Assembly (NCBI GenBank): GCA_029266635.1
Contig: JAQSWM010000008.1
Location: 214,471-278,470 of the forward strand
From: Sphingobacteriaceae bacterium
GTDB taxonomy: Bacteria; Bacteroidota; Bacteroidia; Sphingobacteriales; Sphingobacteriaceae
Direction: 5' to 3'
DNA length: 64,000 nt
Below, one piece after another: positions 27,646-36,388 of this stretch. The translations under genes were made by a program, and so were the position numbers. The first letter of the stretch is position 1. Every line of letters begins with the position of its first letter. A model generated the notes under the pieces. The model did no database searches. It saw only the letters and a program-made list of their open reading frames with translations, and was not told the origin of the DNA.

Positions 27646-27987
27646 ATGCATTTCGGAAAATTAGTAAAAGGGGTTGCCCACTCCTATGGTTTGTCGGCAA
27701 ATGAATTGGCTGATTCGCTTGGGCGCACAGAGCGGGAAGTTCTGGAATTATATGAACAGGAAGAATGGACTTCCGGCACGATAAAGCGGGCTTCGGTTGC
27801 TTTGGAACACGATTTTGGGAAGTATCTTAACAACAGCTACGCCTTCAATTTCATGTCGCAGGAGGCGGAGCAACGGGAGTTTGTGTTGACCATTAAATAT
27901 CCAAAGGGCAAAGAATTCCTGCTAAAAACATGGCTCCGTAAGCTGGCTCTGATAGCTCAGTCTATAGGGCTCGAGATCTCGAAGTAA
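27646..27987 (+). CDS. Possible helix-turn-helix protein, 113 aa
   Basis: 113 residues from the ATG at 27646 (a TTG 27 bases upstream is in frame). Residues ~1-55 look like an XRE-type helical bundle: LVKGVAHSYGLSANELADSLG followed by REVLELYEQEEW, where the third helix carries the usual KYE-like turn. The C-terminal half (REFVLTIKYPKGKEFLLKTWL) is strand-helix and unlike standard repressors. Possible DNA-binding regulator; the family is not recognised with certainty. The long upstream region fits a regulated gene. Confidence 0.6.
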   Translation: MHFGKLVKGVAHSYGLSANELADSLGRTEREVLELYEQEEWTSGTIKRASVALEHDFGKYLNNSYAFNFMSQEAEQREFVLTIKYPKGKEFLLKTWLRKLALIAQSIGLEISK

Positions 27988-28024
27988 AAAATAATCAGCA
28001 GGTTGTGGGGGCAACCTGCTGATT
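27984..28024 (-). terminator. Terminator of tex
   Basis: Perfect 13-bp inverted repeat (27993-28005 with 28012-28024) around a 6-base loop. On the minus strand it is followed by TATTTTTTAC. Its first bases overlap the end of the tex stop codon, and its T tract overlaps the stop of the convergent gene. Confidence 0.9.
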
Positions 28025-30263
28025 ACCTGAATTTGTTTTTCAACGCATTCAACATTTCGTTCATGTCGGGCTGCTTCCCGCGGGGCTTCTGAGGCTGCGG
28101 TTGTTCGGTTTTGGCATGCTTTTTTTCACGAGCGTGCTCTTCAGTTTTCATGGATAATGCAATCCGCTTGCGGTTGATATCTACTTCGGTAACTGTCACC
28201 TCTACTCTCTGCTGAACCTTCACAACGTCGTTCGGATCTTTGACAAAGCGGTTCGCCAACTGGCTCAAGTGAACCAGCCCATCCTGGTGCACACCTATAT
28301 CGACAAAAGCACCAAATGCGGTTATATTGGTTACAATTCCCGAAAGCTTCATCCCAACCTTCAAGTCTGTTATAGCATTCACTCCTTCGGCAAACTCAAA
28401 GCTTTCAAACTGTTCTCTGGGATCGCGACCGGGCTTGGCAAGTTCAGCGAGTATGTCGTTGAGTGTTGGAAGTCCTACGTCTTGGCTGACATAATCCTGA
28501 AGCCTGATCTTTTTGCGGAGAGCTTCGTCGCTCATCAACCCTTCTACCGTAGCGCCAATCCCTTTCGCCATCTTTTCTACAAGTTCATAGCGTTCCGGGT
28601 GAACTGCGCTCGTGTCCAGCGGATTCTTGGCATCGCGTATCCGGAGAAAGCCAGCCGCCTGCTCAAAAGCTTTCCCGCCCAGGCGAGACACTTTCTTCAG
28701 TTCGTCCCGTTTCTTAAATGCACCATTCTGATCACGATACTCAACTATATTCTGCGCCAGCTGCGGCCCAAGTCCCGACACGTACGAAAGCACCTGTTTT
28801 GAAGCAGTGTTCAGCTCCACTCCAACCGCATTCACGCAGCTAATAACCGTATCATCCAGAGAAGCCTGAAGCTTTGCCTGATCAACATCGTGCTGGTATT
28901 GCCCTACGCCAATTGACTTAGGATCAATTTTAACCAGTTCCGCAAGTGGGTCCATCAGCCTTCTGCCGATAGAAACAGCTCCCCTGACCGTTACATCCTT
29001 ATCGGGAAATTCCTCACGGGCAATGGGCGAAGCAGAATAAATAGAAGCGCCACTCTCATTTACCATCACAACCATAAACCCGTTCAGGTTGAGTTTTCTG
29101 ATAAAAGCTTCTGTCTCACGCCCTGCAGTCCCATTTCCGATAGCAATAGCTTCAATCTCATATTTTTCTACAAGATGTCGCACGGTTTTTTCGGCCTCTT
29201 TCTCGCCTCCGGCACCAGTGTGCGGGAAAATTGCGGTGTATTCGAGGAGCTTGCCCTGTGCATCAAGGCACACAACTTTGCAGCCGGTGCGGAAGCCTGG
29301 GTCGATTGCCATTACCTGCTTCTGCCCGAGTGGCGCAGCCAATAGCAATTGGCGTGCGTTCTCGGCAAAAACGCGGATTGCTTCTTCATCCGCTCGCTTC
29401 TTTGTCAGCAGGCGAATCTCGGTTTCCATTGATGGTTTGAGCAAACGCTTGTATCCCTCGGCGACAGCCAATTCCACTTGTTTAGAAGCAGCATTGCCAG
29501 CCTTTACAAACATGCGATGCAGGATCTCCATTACTTCGTCTTCCGGAGGAGTGATCTCAAGCCATAGGATTTGTTCCTTCTCCCCACGCCGCATAGCGAG
29601 GATGCGGTGCGATGGCGCAGATTTTACAGGTTCGCTCCAGTCGAAATAATCCTTGTATTTGATGCCCTCCTGCTCCTTTCCTTCAATGACTTTACAGTTG
29701 AAGGTGCCTTTTTGCAAGAACAAGTCGCGAAGTTTCGCACGTGCGTCGGCATTTTCTGCAACCAACTCAGCTATAATATCCCTCGCTCCTGCCAAAGCAT
29801 CTGCGGCTGTTACGACACCCTTTTCAGCATCAATATATTTTTCAGCCTCAGCTTCGGGATCAATTTTTTGCTGTTCAAAAAGAAGATCCGACAATGGCTG
29901 AAGGCCCTTTTCACGGGCTGCGGTTGCCCGGGTTTTCCGCTTGGGGCGATAAGGAAGATAAACATCCTCGAGCAGAGCCATTGTTTCTGCCGCATTAACC
30001 TTTTCCTCTAACTCACGGGTTAAAACGCCTAGATCTGAAAGCGATTTAAGGATTGCTTCACGGCGTTTGTCCAGTTCACGTAAGGCTTGCATCCGGTCGC
30101 GAATAGCGGCAACCTGCACTTCATCCAAACTTCCGGTCGCTTCCTTCCGGTAACGCGAAATAAATGGCACCGTTGCACCTTCATCCAACAACTCTCTGGT
30201 TGCACTAACCTGCTTTTCCGTTAAGGATAGCTCGGAAGCGACTTTCTTATTATGGCTGATCAT
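28023..30263 (-). CDS. tex: Tex-family transcription accessory/RNA-binding protein
   Basis: 746 residues from ATG 30263 (MISHNKKVASELSL is the typical Tex start; an upstream TTG adds 14 residues). It has the family order: N-terminal Tex domain with DEGATVPFISRYRKEATGSLDE, a YqgF/RNase H-like domain (VMAIDPGFRTGCKV), HhH motifs (AVGVELNTASKQVLSYVSGLG), and a C-terminal S1 domain (GMKLSGIVTNITAFGAFVDIGVHQDGLVHLSQ). A basic tail follows (KPRGKQPDMNEMLNALKNKF). Tex is a conserved nucleic-acid-binding protein linked to transcription and stress tolerance. Confidence 0.96.
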   Translation of the reverse strand: MISHNKKVASELSLTEKQVSATRELLDEGATVPFISRYRKEATGSLDEVQVAAIRDRMQALRELDKRREAILKSLSDLGVLTRELEEKVNAAETMALLEDVYLPYRPKRKTRATAAREKGLQPLSDLLFEQQKIDPEAEAEKYIDAEKGVVTAADALAGARDIIAELVAENADARAKLRDLFLQKGTFNCKVIEGKEQEGIKYKDYFDWSEPVKSAPSHRILAMRRGEKEQILWLEITPPEDEVMEILHRMFVKAGNAASKQVELAVAEGYKRLLKPSMETEIRLLTKKRADEEAIRVFAENARQLLLAAPLGQKQVMAIDPGFRTGCKVVCLDAQGKLLEYTAIFPHTGAGGEKEAEKTVRHLVEKYEIEAIAIGNGTAGRETEAFIRKLNLNGFMVVMVNESGASIYSASPIAREEFPDKDVTVRGAVSIGRRLMDPLAELVKIDPKSIGVGQYQHDVDQAKLQASLDDTVISCVNAVGVELNTASKQVLSYVSGLGPQLAQNIVEYRDQNGAFKKRDELKKVSRLGGKAFEQAAGFLRIRDAKNPLDTSAVHPERYELVEKMAKGIGATVEGLMSDEALRKKIRLQDYVSQDVGLPTLNDILAELAKPGRDPREQFESFEFAEGVNAITDLKVGMKLSGIVTNITAFGAFVDIGVHQDGLVHLSQLANRFVKDPNDVVKVQQRVEVTVTEVDINRKRIALSMKTEEHAREKKHAKTEQPQPQKPRGKQPDMNEMLNALKNKFR

Positions 30264-30362
30264 CTTCACAATTGAGATTGCGAAATTGAGCTTATCGCCA
30301 TACAAATCAAAAAAAGCTTATCAACATCAGTTCAGCGACTGCTGAAAATACTATCTTTCAGA

Positions 30363-30821
30363 ATGAAAAAATATCTTCTCATCCTCGCGATCATGCTCTC
30401 GGCAAACGTTGCACTTCAGGCACAAACAGGTGAAACGGAAGCTATCAGAAAAGTTTTGAATACTTTATTTGATGGTATGCGCAAAGGCGATAGTGCACTG
30501 GTGCGGTCTGTATTGTCTAAGGATGTAATCTTTCAAGGAATATCTGAGAAGGATGGCACAACACGGGTTGAAACTGCGGACGTAAATGGCTTCCTGAAGG
30601 CGATAGGCACGCCGCACAAGCAGGTTTGGGACGAGCGAATTACGTTTGTGCAGGTTCTTGTTGATGATAAACTGGCAAGTGTCTGGACAAATTACAAGTT
30701 CTATGTTGGCGAATCATTCAGTCATTGTGGGGTGGACTCCTTTCAACTGGTAAAAGAGAATGACGGCTGGAAGATTGTTTACTTGGTTGATACGCGGAGG
30801 AAAGGCGATTGCCCGGAATAA
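30363..30821 (+). CDS. Exported SnoaL/NTF2-like protein
   Basis: 152 residues with signal peptide MKKYLLILAIMLSANVALQAQ. The mature domain fits the NTF2-like cone fold: first helix ETEAIRKVLNTLFDGMRKGD, strand VIFQGIS, then VLVDDKLASVWTNYKFYVG and SFQLVKENDGWKIVYLVDTRR. Catalytic residues are not evident; many such periplasmic proteins are binding proteins. ATG 30363 is just three bases after TATCTTTC, a one-mismatch -7 box. Confidence 0.85.
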   Translation: MKKYLLILAIMLSANVALQAQTGETEAIRKVLNTLFDGMRKGDSALVRSVLSKDVIFQGISEKDGTTRVETADVNGFLKAIGTPHKQVWDERITFVQVLVDDKLASVWTNYKFYVGESFSHCGVDSFQLVKENDGWKIVYLVDTRRKGDCPE

Positions 30822-30907
30822 ATGCGAAAAGAACCCCGCAGATTACGCTGATGTGCGCTGATATTCTGCGGAAATCTGCGAGATCAGCGGGGTCAATACT
30901 GCTTGAT

Positions 30908-31858
30908 TTAGTTCCTAAAATTCTGTGTAATCATCAGTCCTCGCATTCCACCATCCAGAACACCAATGCCCACCCTGCCGAAAGCTTTATGCAAAATATT
31001 GGCTCTGTGCCCGGGCGATTTCAATAAACCCTCATGCGCCTGTGCCAGTGTGGGTGCCAGCGCAAGGTTCTCGCCAGCCGTCAGAAAATTAATTCCCGCC
31101 TTGTTCAGCCTGTCGAAAGGATCTTTGCCTTCGGGTGTGATGTGGGAGAAATATCCTCTTGCAAACATATCAACTGAATGCGCCCTGGCTACTACCGCAA
31201 CTTCGGGGTCAGCCTCCAATGGCTTTAAACCCTCCTTAACCCGCTCCTGATTCACCAGCTCCAGCATCTTCACCTCTAAATCTTGCCTTACCTTTGGCGC
31301 AGTAACCTTAAACGGAAGCTTTATCATTTCGCCGTGTTCGGCCGTTTGCGTAACGCGGACAGGGTTCCGTGCAAACTTTTCATAAACCGGCTGCATTTTC
31401 TGCTGAAGCCACTCGCCTAAACCGGAAGCTCTATCCGCAAGCCTGCTTTTCTGAATGTCGGCTGTAATTGAATCTGATAAGGGCATTAAAAGGAGGATAA
31501 TCCCAATCAGCACTGCATACACACAGCCATTTACAAAGCCGGGAATCACGCCAAGCACTCTATTTGACTGAGCCTGGTGCGCACTTGCCGGAACCTCTTT
31601 TAATATCGCGTTGCTGATGAAGGCTGCTACAATCCTTACGATCAGCAAAGTTGCAAGAAGTGAAATCGGCAGCAACCAAATGCCTCCGCCCATCAAACTC
31701 TGAAGCCAGCCCGCCACATATTGGTATAGATAAAGAGCAAGCAGAAAACTGCCCGCCCAGGTAAGCAGCTCCAGCATCCCGAGGATAAAACCCTTGCGCC
31801 ACCCGTTGTAAACAGAAATCGCTATGATAAGAACCAGAAAAACATCCGTAAACGCCAT
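30908..31858 (-). CDS. CvpA family membrane protein fused to a CAP/SCP domain
   Basis: 316 residues from ATG 31858. Residues 1-150 form a CvpA-type unit with four hydrophobic helices and the GWRKGFILGMLELLTW signature after the first. A linker follows (~150-200). The C-terminal ~120 residues are a CAP/SCP domain with LVNQERVKEGLKPLEADPEVAVVARAHSVDM, FSHITPEGK, AGENLA and SPGHRANIL, including the usual His and Glu cavity residues. The CAP domain should face the periplasm. CvpA alone is linked to envelope stress. The fusion suggests an envelope-surveillance protein (inference). Confidence 0.88.
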   Translation of the reverse strand: MAFTDVFLVLIIAISVYNGWRKGFILGMLELLTWAGSFLLALYLYQYVAGWLQSLMGGGIWLLPISLLATLLIVRIVAAFISNAILKEVPASAHQAQSNRVLGVIPGFVNGCVYAVLIGIILLLMPLSDSITADIQKSRLADRASGLGEWLQQKMQPVYEKFARNPVRVTQTAEHGEMIKLPFKVTAPKVRQDLEVKMLELVNQERVKEGLKPLEADPEVAVVARAHSVDMFARGYFSHITPEGKDPFDRLNKAGINFLTAGENLALAPTLAQAHEGLLKSPGHRANILHKAFGRVGIGVLDGGMRGLMITQNFRN

Positions 31859-31951
31859 GCTAATCAATTGTAATATAATACAAAGCGTACCTGTTAAAGT
31901 TGGCATTATCAAGTTCTTTAAACTTAAATAATGGTTTTATCTTAGGAAACT

Positions 31952-32733
31952 TTGAGAACCTACCTCCGACATTTCTTCCTTTTCGGATACCAACAAGCAC
32001 TCTCCTGCCTTTTCCCGGTCTGTGTCTTTTCGATGCTTGCCATTTCACACCTTTTTTCCGGGATAATCCCGAGGTATGACTTTATGCTGGCAGGCTGCCT
32101 GCTCGTGCAGTTGATCATGTATCTCACAAAAATTGAAACGACAGACGAACTGCTGGTAATTTGCCTGTTTCATCTTTGGGTTTAGCGATGGAGCTCTTTA
32201 AAGTGCATATTGGCTCCTGGGCATATCCGGAAAACGCATACACCAAAATCTTTAACGTTCCATTATACAGTGGCTTTATGTATGCGAGCGTTGCCAGTTA
32301 TATGTGCCAGGCATGGAGGCGTTTTGACCTGGAGATGATTGATTGGCCTAAGCACTGGCCGGTGAGGATTACAGGCGCCCTGATCTACCTGAACTTTTTC
32401 AGCAATCACTTTATTCCTGATGTGCGGTATGCAGTTGGCGTTGTGGTGCTGGCTCTTTTCTGGAAGTCGAAAGTTATATTCCGCATTGATGGCTCAGCAT
32501 ACAAAATGCCTGTCGTAGTTTCGTTCGTTTTAATCGGATTCTTTATCTGGCTGGCCGAAAATGTTGCCACTCTACTTGGAGCCTGGAAGTATGCTTATCA
32601 GCATAAAGGATGGGCAATGGTGAATTATCAGAAGATCAGTTCCTGGGCTTTTTTGGTGATCGTGAGCTATATCATTGTAGCTGAGTTGAAGATGCTAAAG
32701 GATAACACAACCAAACGTCCAAAACACCGTTAA
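31952..32733 (+). pseudogene. DUF817 family membrane protein, interrupted by a single-base frameshift
   Basis: Two frames together make one DUF817 protein of about 260 residues. The first (31952-32185, TTG start) ends ...DELLVICLFHLWV. The second resumes with LGLAMELFKVHIGSWAYPE and runs to 32733. Inserting one T in CATCTTTGGG (32171-32180) restores HLLGLAMELF, the expected DUF817 sequence. The reconstructed protein has about eight TM helices. No slippery heptamer is present, so this is a real mutation or a sequence error in a T run. Function of DUF817 is unknown. Confidence 0.8.
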
Positions 32734-32740
32734 TTTGAGT

Positions 32741-33502
32741 ATGGAGTTTTTTGTAAAAAAAGGTTCAGTTGTACGCCATATATGGGGTAAGAGCGATACC
32801 GTGCTTTTTATTTTCGCAGGAGCTTCTGCCGAGTTTGCACTCAACAAAGCTGTTGACTGGCTGTACTTTACCGGAAAGCTCCCGGCCGATCCGCTGGGCA
32901 GGCTCTTCTCTACAGTTGAATATGCAAGGCGGATTGTATTCTCTGAGAATGAAAAAGCTTTGCGAGCGATTGACCAGATCGCAGCCATCCACACGGCTGT
33001 AGAGGCAGCTCGCGGTGCTAAGATTCCAGACTGGGCTTACCGCGATGTGCTTTTTATGCTAATAGATTATTCCATTCGCTCTTTTGAAGTGCTGGAGCGA
33101 AAGCTAAGCGAATCTGAAAAGGAAGAAGTCTTCGACACATTCTACCGTGTTGGCGACCGAATGGGCCTGGTGGGCTTGCCCGAAAGCTTCAAAGCCTGGC
33201 TGGTTATGCGGGATGAACATCTTCGGGATAACACAGAGAAAAGCCGCTTCACTGTCGATCTGTATAAACAATACCGGAAACATCTAGGGGCTATACGCTA
33301 CTTACTACTGGAACAGGCGCAGGTTCTTGTAGTGCCTGAACGCATAAATCAACTGCTTGGCCTCGGAAACATCGAATGGCTAAATCCGGTAATTAGCCTT
33401 TACAAGCTCTGCAGAAAACTCAATCTAGACAATGCTTTGAAGGCTGCTATCCTGCCTAAAGAATACCAAAAGCAGATAAAGGCGCTTGACATCCCGGGCT
33501 AA
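32741..33502 (+). CDS. Oxygenase MpaB family (DUF2236) protein
   Basis: 253 residues from ATG 32741. The N-terminal pattern SVVRHIWGKSDTVLFIFAGASAEFALNKAVDWLYF and LFSTVEYARRIVFS is diagnostic for the DUF2236/MpaB-type oxygenase family, which includes latex-clearing protein relatives with haem or metal-dependent oxygenase chemistry. The His/Arg cluster (IAAIHTAVEAARG) is kept. The gene starts seven bases after the DUF817 stop. The natural substrate is unknown. Confidence 0.85.
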   Translation: MEFFVKKGSVVRHIWGKSDTVLFIFAGASAEFALNKAVDWLYFTGKLPADPLGRLFSTVEYARRIVFSENEKALRAIDQIAAIHTAVEAARGAKIPDWAYRDVLFMLIDYSIRSFEVLERKLSESEKEEVFDTFYRVGDRMGLVGLPESFKAWLVMRDEHLRDNTEKSRFTVDLYKQYRKHLGAIRYLLLEQAQVLVVPERINQLLGLGNIEWLNPVISLYKLCRKLNLDNALKAAILPKEYQKQIKALDIPG

Positions 33503-33540
33503 CCGGCCCACATTTAAATTCCAAAAGCCGTTCCTATTCG

Positions 33541-33548
33541 TATTTTTG
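33541..33548 (+). promoter_or_regulatory. -7 promoter box (TATTTTTG) for asnS
   Basis: Exact TAnnTTTG 56 bases upstream of the asnS ATG, in the only intergenic gap before it. No exact -33 element. Confidence 0.5.
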
Positions 33549-33604
33549 CAACTCTCGCAGGTACTTGATACCTGCTACCTGATACTTCATACGCTACACA
33601 GAAA

Positions 33605-35050
33605 ATGACACGTACAAAAATCAAAGATTTGCTAAACGCCACCGATTTCGGCAGGCAGGTGACTATTAATGGCTGGGTTAAAACTTTTCGCAACAATCAA
33701 TTTATCGCGATAAATGACGGCTCTACCATCAATAATATCCAGGCAGTTGTTGATTTTACAAATACGGATGAGGCTTTGCTTAAACGAATTACTACGGGCG
33801 CTGCTGTTTCAGTAACAGGAACATTAGTGGAGTCGTTGGGAAAAGGACAACGGGTTGAGGTTAAAGTAAGCCAGCTTGAAATCCTCGGCGACAGCGATCC
33901 TGAAAAGTTCCCTCTTCAGCCGAAAAAGCACAGTTTGGAATTTCTGCGTGAAATCGCCCACCTGCGCTTCCGCACCAATACATTCAACGCAGTTTTTAAG
34001 ATCCGGCATGCACTGGCATTTGCTGTTCACAAGTTCTTCAATGAGAAAGGCTTTGTGTATATGCATACGCCTATCATCACCGGCTCTGATGCCGAAGGTG
34101 CCGGCGAAATGTTCCGGGTTTCTACCATAGATCCCGACAACATACCACGCAACGAGGACGGCAGCATAAACTATAAAGAAGATTTCTTCGGCCGCCCAAC
34201 CAACCTAACCGTAAGCGGACAATTAGAAGGTGAGCTTGCGGCGATGGCTTTTGGCGAGATTTACACTTTCGGTCCCACCTTCCGTGCCGAAAACTCCAAC
34301 ACAACCCGGCACTTAGCTGAATTCTGGATGATAGAGCCAGAAATGGCTTTTTACGACATCACAGACAACATGGACCTGGCAGAAGAGCTGCTGAAATATC
34401 TGATCCGCTATGCCCTGGGTAATTGCGGCGATGAACTTGAGTTCCTGCGCAACCGCCTGCTGGAAGAAGAAAAACAAAAGCCACAGAACGAGCGCTCGGA
34501 GCTTGATCTTTTAGCCAAACTTCAATTCTGCCTTGAAAATGATTTTGAGCGCCTCACTTATACCGAAGCGGTTGAAATACTCAGAAACTCCAAGCCAAAC
34601 CAAAAGAAGCAATTCAAATATTTAATTGAAGGTTGGGGCGCCGATCTGCAATCGGAACACGAGCGCTATCTGGTTGAGAAGCATTTCAAGAAACCTGTTA
34701 TCCTCACAAATTATCCAGCCGAAATCAAATCGTTCTATATGCGCCTGAACGAAACAGATGAACAGGGCCGTCGTACCGTAAGAGCGATGGACATTCTGTT
34801 TCCCGGCATTGGCGAGATTGTGGGAGGTTCGCAGCGGGAAGAGCGTTTGGAAAACCTCTTAGGCAGAATGGACGAACTAAACATCCCGGCACATGAAATG
34901 GATTGGTATTTAGATACCCGCCGGTTCGGCTCTGCACCGCATTCGGGATTTGGGCTTGGCTTTGAAAGATTAGTGCTTTTTGTTACCGGAATGACGAATA
35001 TCAGGGATGTTATCCCTTTTCCAAGAACACCGAAAAACGCGGAATTCTAA
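33605..35050 (+). CDS. asnS: Asparaginyl-tRNA synthetase
   Basis: 481 residues, complete class IIb synthetase. The N-terminal OB-fold anticodon-binding domain ([21 protein letters not shown]) is followed by motif 1 region [21 protein letters not shown], motif 2 [25 protein letters not shown] and motif 3 [15 protein letters not shown]. The insertion and the AsnRS-specific [13 protein letters not shown] distinguish it from AspRS. It charges tRNA-Asn. No amidotransferase genes are adjacent. It is transcribed alone. Confidence 0.98.
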   Translation: MTRTKIKDLLNATDFGRQVTINGWVKTFRNNQFIAINDGSTINNIQAVVDFTNTDEALLKRITTGAAVSVTGTLVESLGKGQRVEVKVSQLEILGDSDPEKFPLQPKKHSLEFLREIAHLRFRTNTFNAVFKIRHALAFAVHKFFNEKGFVYMHTPIITGSDAEGAGEMFRVSTIDPDNIPRNEDGSINYKEDFFGRPTNLTVSGQLEGELAAMAFGEIYTFGPTFRAENSNTTRHLAEFWMIEPEMAFYDITDNMDLAEELLKYLIRYALGNCGDELEFLRNRLLEEEKQKPQNERSELDLLAKLQFCLENDFERLTYTEAVEILRNSKPNQKKQFKYLIEGWGADLQSEHERYLVEKHFKKPVILTNYPAEIKSFYMRLNETDEQGRRTVRAMDILFPGIGEIVGGSQREERLENLLGRMDELNIPAHEMDWYLDTRRFGSAPHSGFGLGFERLVLFVTGMTNIRDVIPFPRTPKNAEF

Positions 35051-35059
35051 TCGATTAAG

Positions 35060-35116
35060 TGTCACGCTGAGCGGAGTCGAAGCGCAAAACAGTCTTCGAC
35101 CCCGCTCAGACTGACA
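35060..35116. repeat. Imperfect inverted repeat of the Bacteroidetes TGTCA...CGAAG type
   Basis: Left arm TGTCACGCTGAGCGGAGTCGAAG (35060-35082) and right arm CTTCGACCCCGCTCAGACTGACA (35094-35116) form a long stem around GCGCAAAACAGT. Sequences of this type recur between genes in many Bacteroidetes genomes. It lies directly after asnS and could also end transcription, although there is no T run. Confidence 0.65.
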
Positions 35117-35144
35117 TTGAGTCCGCTCATCGTGACAACAGTAT

Positions 35145-35438
35145 TTACCCTAATAAATCGTCTTCGGTAGTCCCGCCTACATTTTCAGAGTGACTGATCT
35201 GACCTTCGTTATTTTTGCGGCCGGGGTAATTGCGTGCGTTGGCTTCAGCTTCTTCAGGGCTTGTATTACTTTCGGCATGAGGCCAGTGGCGCTCGTTTTC
35301 CGCAAATCCATCTGTGTTTGCAACTTCGTTGTCAACCGAGTTTGGATTTGAGCGGTGGCTTCTGTGCTCTTCTTCTGTTTCGCGTCCCAGTGTACCGTTA
35401 TTATTCGCTTCCTGGGATGTTTTATCGTTGTTGCTCAT
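35145..35438 (-). CDS. Small disordered hydrophilic protein, 97 aa
   Basis: 97 residues almost entirely of Asn, Glu, Ser, Asp, His and Gly, with no hydrophobic core. It starts MSNNDKTSQEANNNG and ends EDDLLG. Composition suggests an intrinsically disordered, possibly stress-related protein. No family is recognised. It is single and on the minus strand, just downstream of the RsbW-like gene (58 bases), so it may be co-transcribed with the partner-switching module. Confidence 0.6.
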   Translation of the reverse strand: MSNNDKTSQEANNNGTLGRETEEEHRSHRSNPNSVDNEVANTDGFAENERHWPHAESNTSPEEAEANARNYPGRKNNEGQISHSENVGGTTEDDLLG

Positions 35439-35496
35439 AACTGTAGGTTTTAATATCCTACAATCCAGATCAGCAAAGGGTTTTAAAACGAGCTAA

Positions 35497-36063
35497 TTAA
35501 TATCTCAGAGTAGCTACAAAATTATTGGTTTGTGCCTGCGGATTGTATTTGAAAGAGAAGCTATCTGCAGCTTTCGCGATGATCATAAGCCCGAAATGCT
35601 CCAAAAGGTTTGTGGGTATTGGCGGCACTTCTACATCGTAATCTTTCACCACAAACGAAAGTTCTTCGGGATTCTCTATTTTGCAATACAACGAAGCCAT
35701 ATCATCGCGGTAAACGATGATCTTCTCTCCTACCATTGCTCCGGCTACAGGAACTTTTATAGCCTGGCTATGCTGCGATTCTGGAAGAGAAAAGGGCTTG
35801 CCGGTATCTGCTTTGTTGAGCAGGATAGCGTCTTCAGTTATCTGAAGAGTGAGAACTGTTTCATTCGCATCCGAATGTTTTAAAGCATTTGTGAACAATT
35901 CGATCAACACCAGCTTGCACCGGCCGCTTATTTCGCCATACTCTTCAGCCTGTATATTGCTTTTGATGAATGACAATATTTCGTTGATCAAATGGTACAA
36001 TTCATCGGAGGTATTCCGGAAAACAAACTTCTTCTCAACTAAAGTCATCACGTTGCTAGTCAT
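35497..36063 (-). CDS. RsbW-like serine/threonine kinase-fold ATP-binding protein
   Basis: 188 residues with a GHKL ATPase fold. The N-box LVLIELFTNALKHS lies at ~51-64 (E55, N59). A GLMIIAKAADSFSFKYN segment near the end corresponds to the last helix-strand of anti-sigma kinases. The middle has an unusual insertion (~90-150) in place of the compact G1/G2 boxes. Members phosphorylate a STAS antagonist or bind a sigma factor or another target. It overlaps the STAS gene by eight bases. No sigma factor lies nearby, so the target is unknown. Confidence 0.78.
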   Translation of the reverse strand: MTSNVMTLVEKKFVFRNTSDELYHLINEILSFIKSNIQAEEYGEISGRCKLVLIELFTNALKHSDANETVLTLQITEDAILLNKADTGKPFSLPESQHSQAIKVPVAGAMVGEKIIVYRDDMASLYCKIENPEELSFVVKDYDVEVPPIPTNLLEHFGLMIIAKAADSFSFKYNPQAQTNNFVATLRY

Positions 36064-36388
36064 ACAGGTTGTCTGGTAAATTTTTGTAGATACGAAAAAC
36101 TTTATCCATACGGATCAACTCAAATAAGTTCGTAATGTCTTTATTGAGATGCGCCACCGAAATGTCGGCATCTTTTGACATGGCGTACTTTAGTGCCGAA
36201 ACAAGGGCTCCGAGAAAGGAACTATCCACGTAGTCTACGAGCACAAAATCTACAATAATGTGCTTGTGGCCCTCGTCCACAATACTGATAATTTTCTGTT
36301 TGAAAGCTTCTGCCTCATTGAGGTTGGCTTCCTTTACCTGTACCTGGGCAACCAGGAACTCGTTTAATTCTTTAGCTTGTATAATCAT
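36056..36388 (-). CDS. STAS-domain anti-sigma-factor antagonist
   Basis: 110 residues forming a single STAS domain. The DYVDSSFLGALVSALKYA motif (~53-70) contains the Ser that is phosphorylated in SpoIIAA/RsbV proteins (the DSS tripeptide at 55-57). It is the middle partner of the switch: phosphorylated by the RsbW-like kinase and dephosphorylated by the PP2C gene product. It overlaps both neighbours (4 and 8 bases), so expression is tightly balanced. Confidence 0.9.
   Translation of the reverse strand: MIIQAKELNEFLVAQVQVKEANLNEAEAFKQKIISIVDEGHKHIIVDFVLVDYVDSSFLGALVSALKYAMSKDADISVAHLNKDITNLFELIRMDKVFRIYKNLPDNLYD

Noticed and set aside
32171..32180. Programmed frameshift in the DUF817 gene
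   Set aside because: CATCTTTGGG is not a slippery heptamer and has no upstream Shine-Dalgarno-like or downstream hairpin; a point deletion is simpler.
33547..33600. Short direct repeats of TACCTGATAC-like sequence before asnS
   Set aside because: Only partial 6-8-base matches within a short AT-rich leader; no regular unit or hairpin with a T run.
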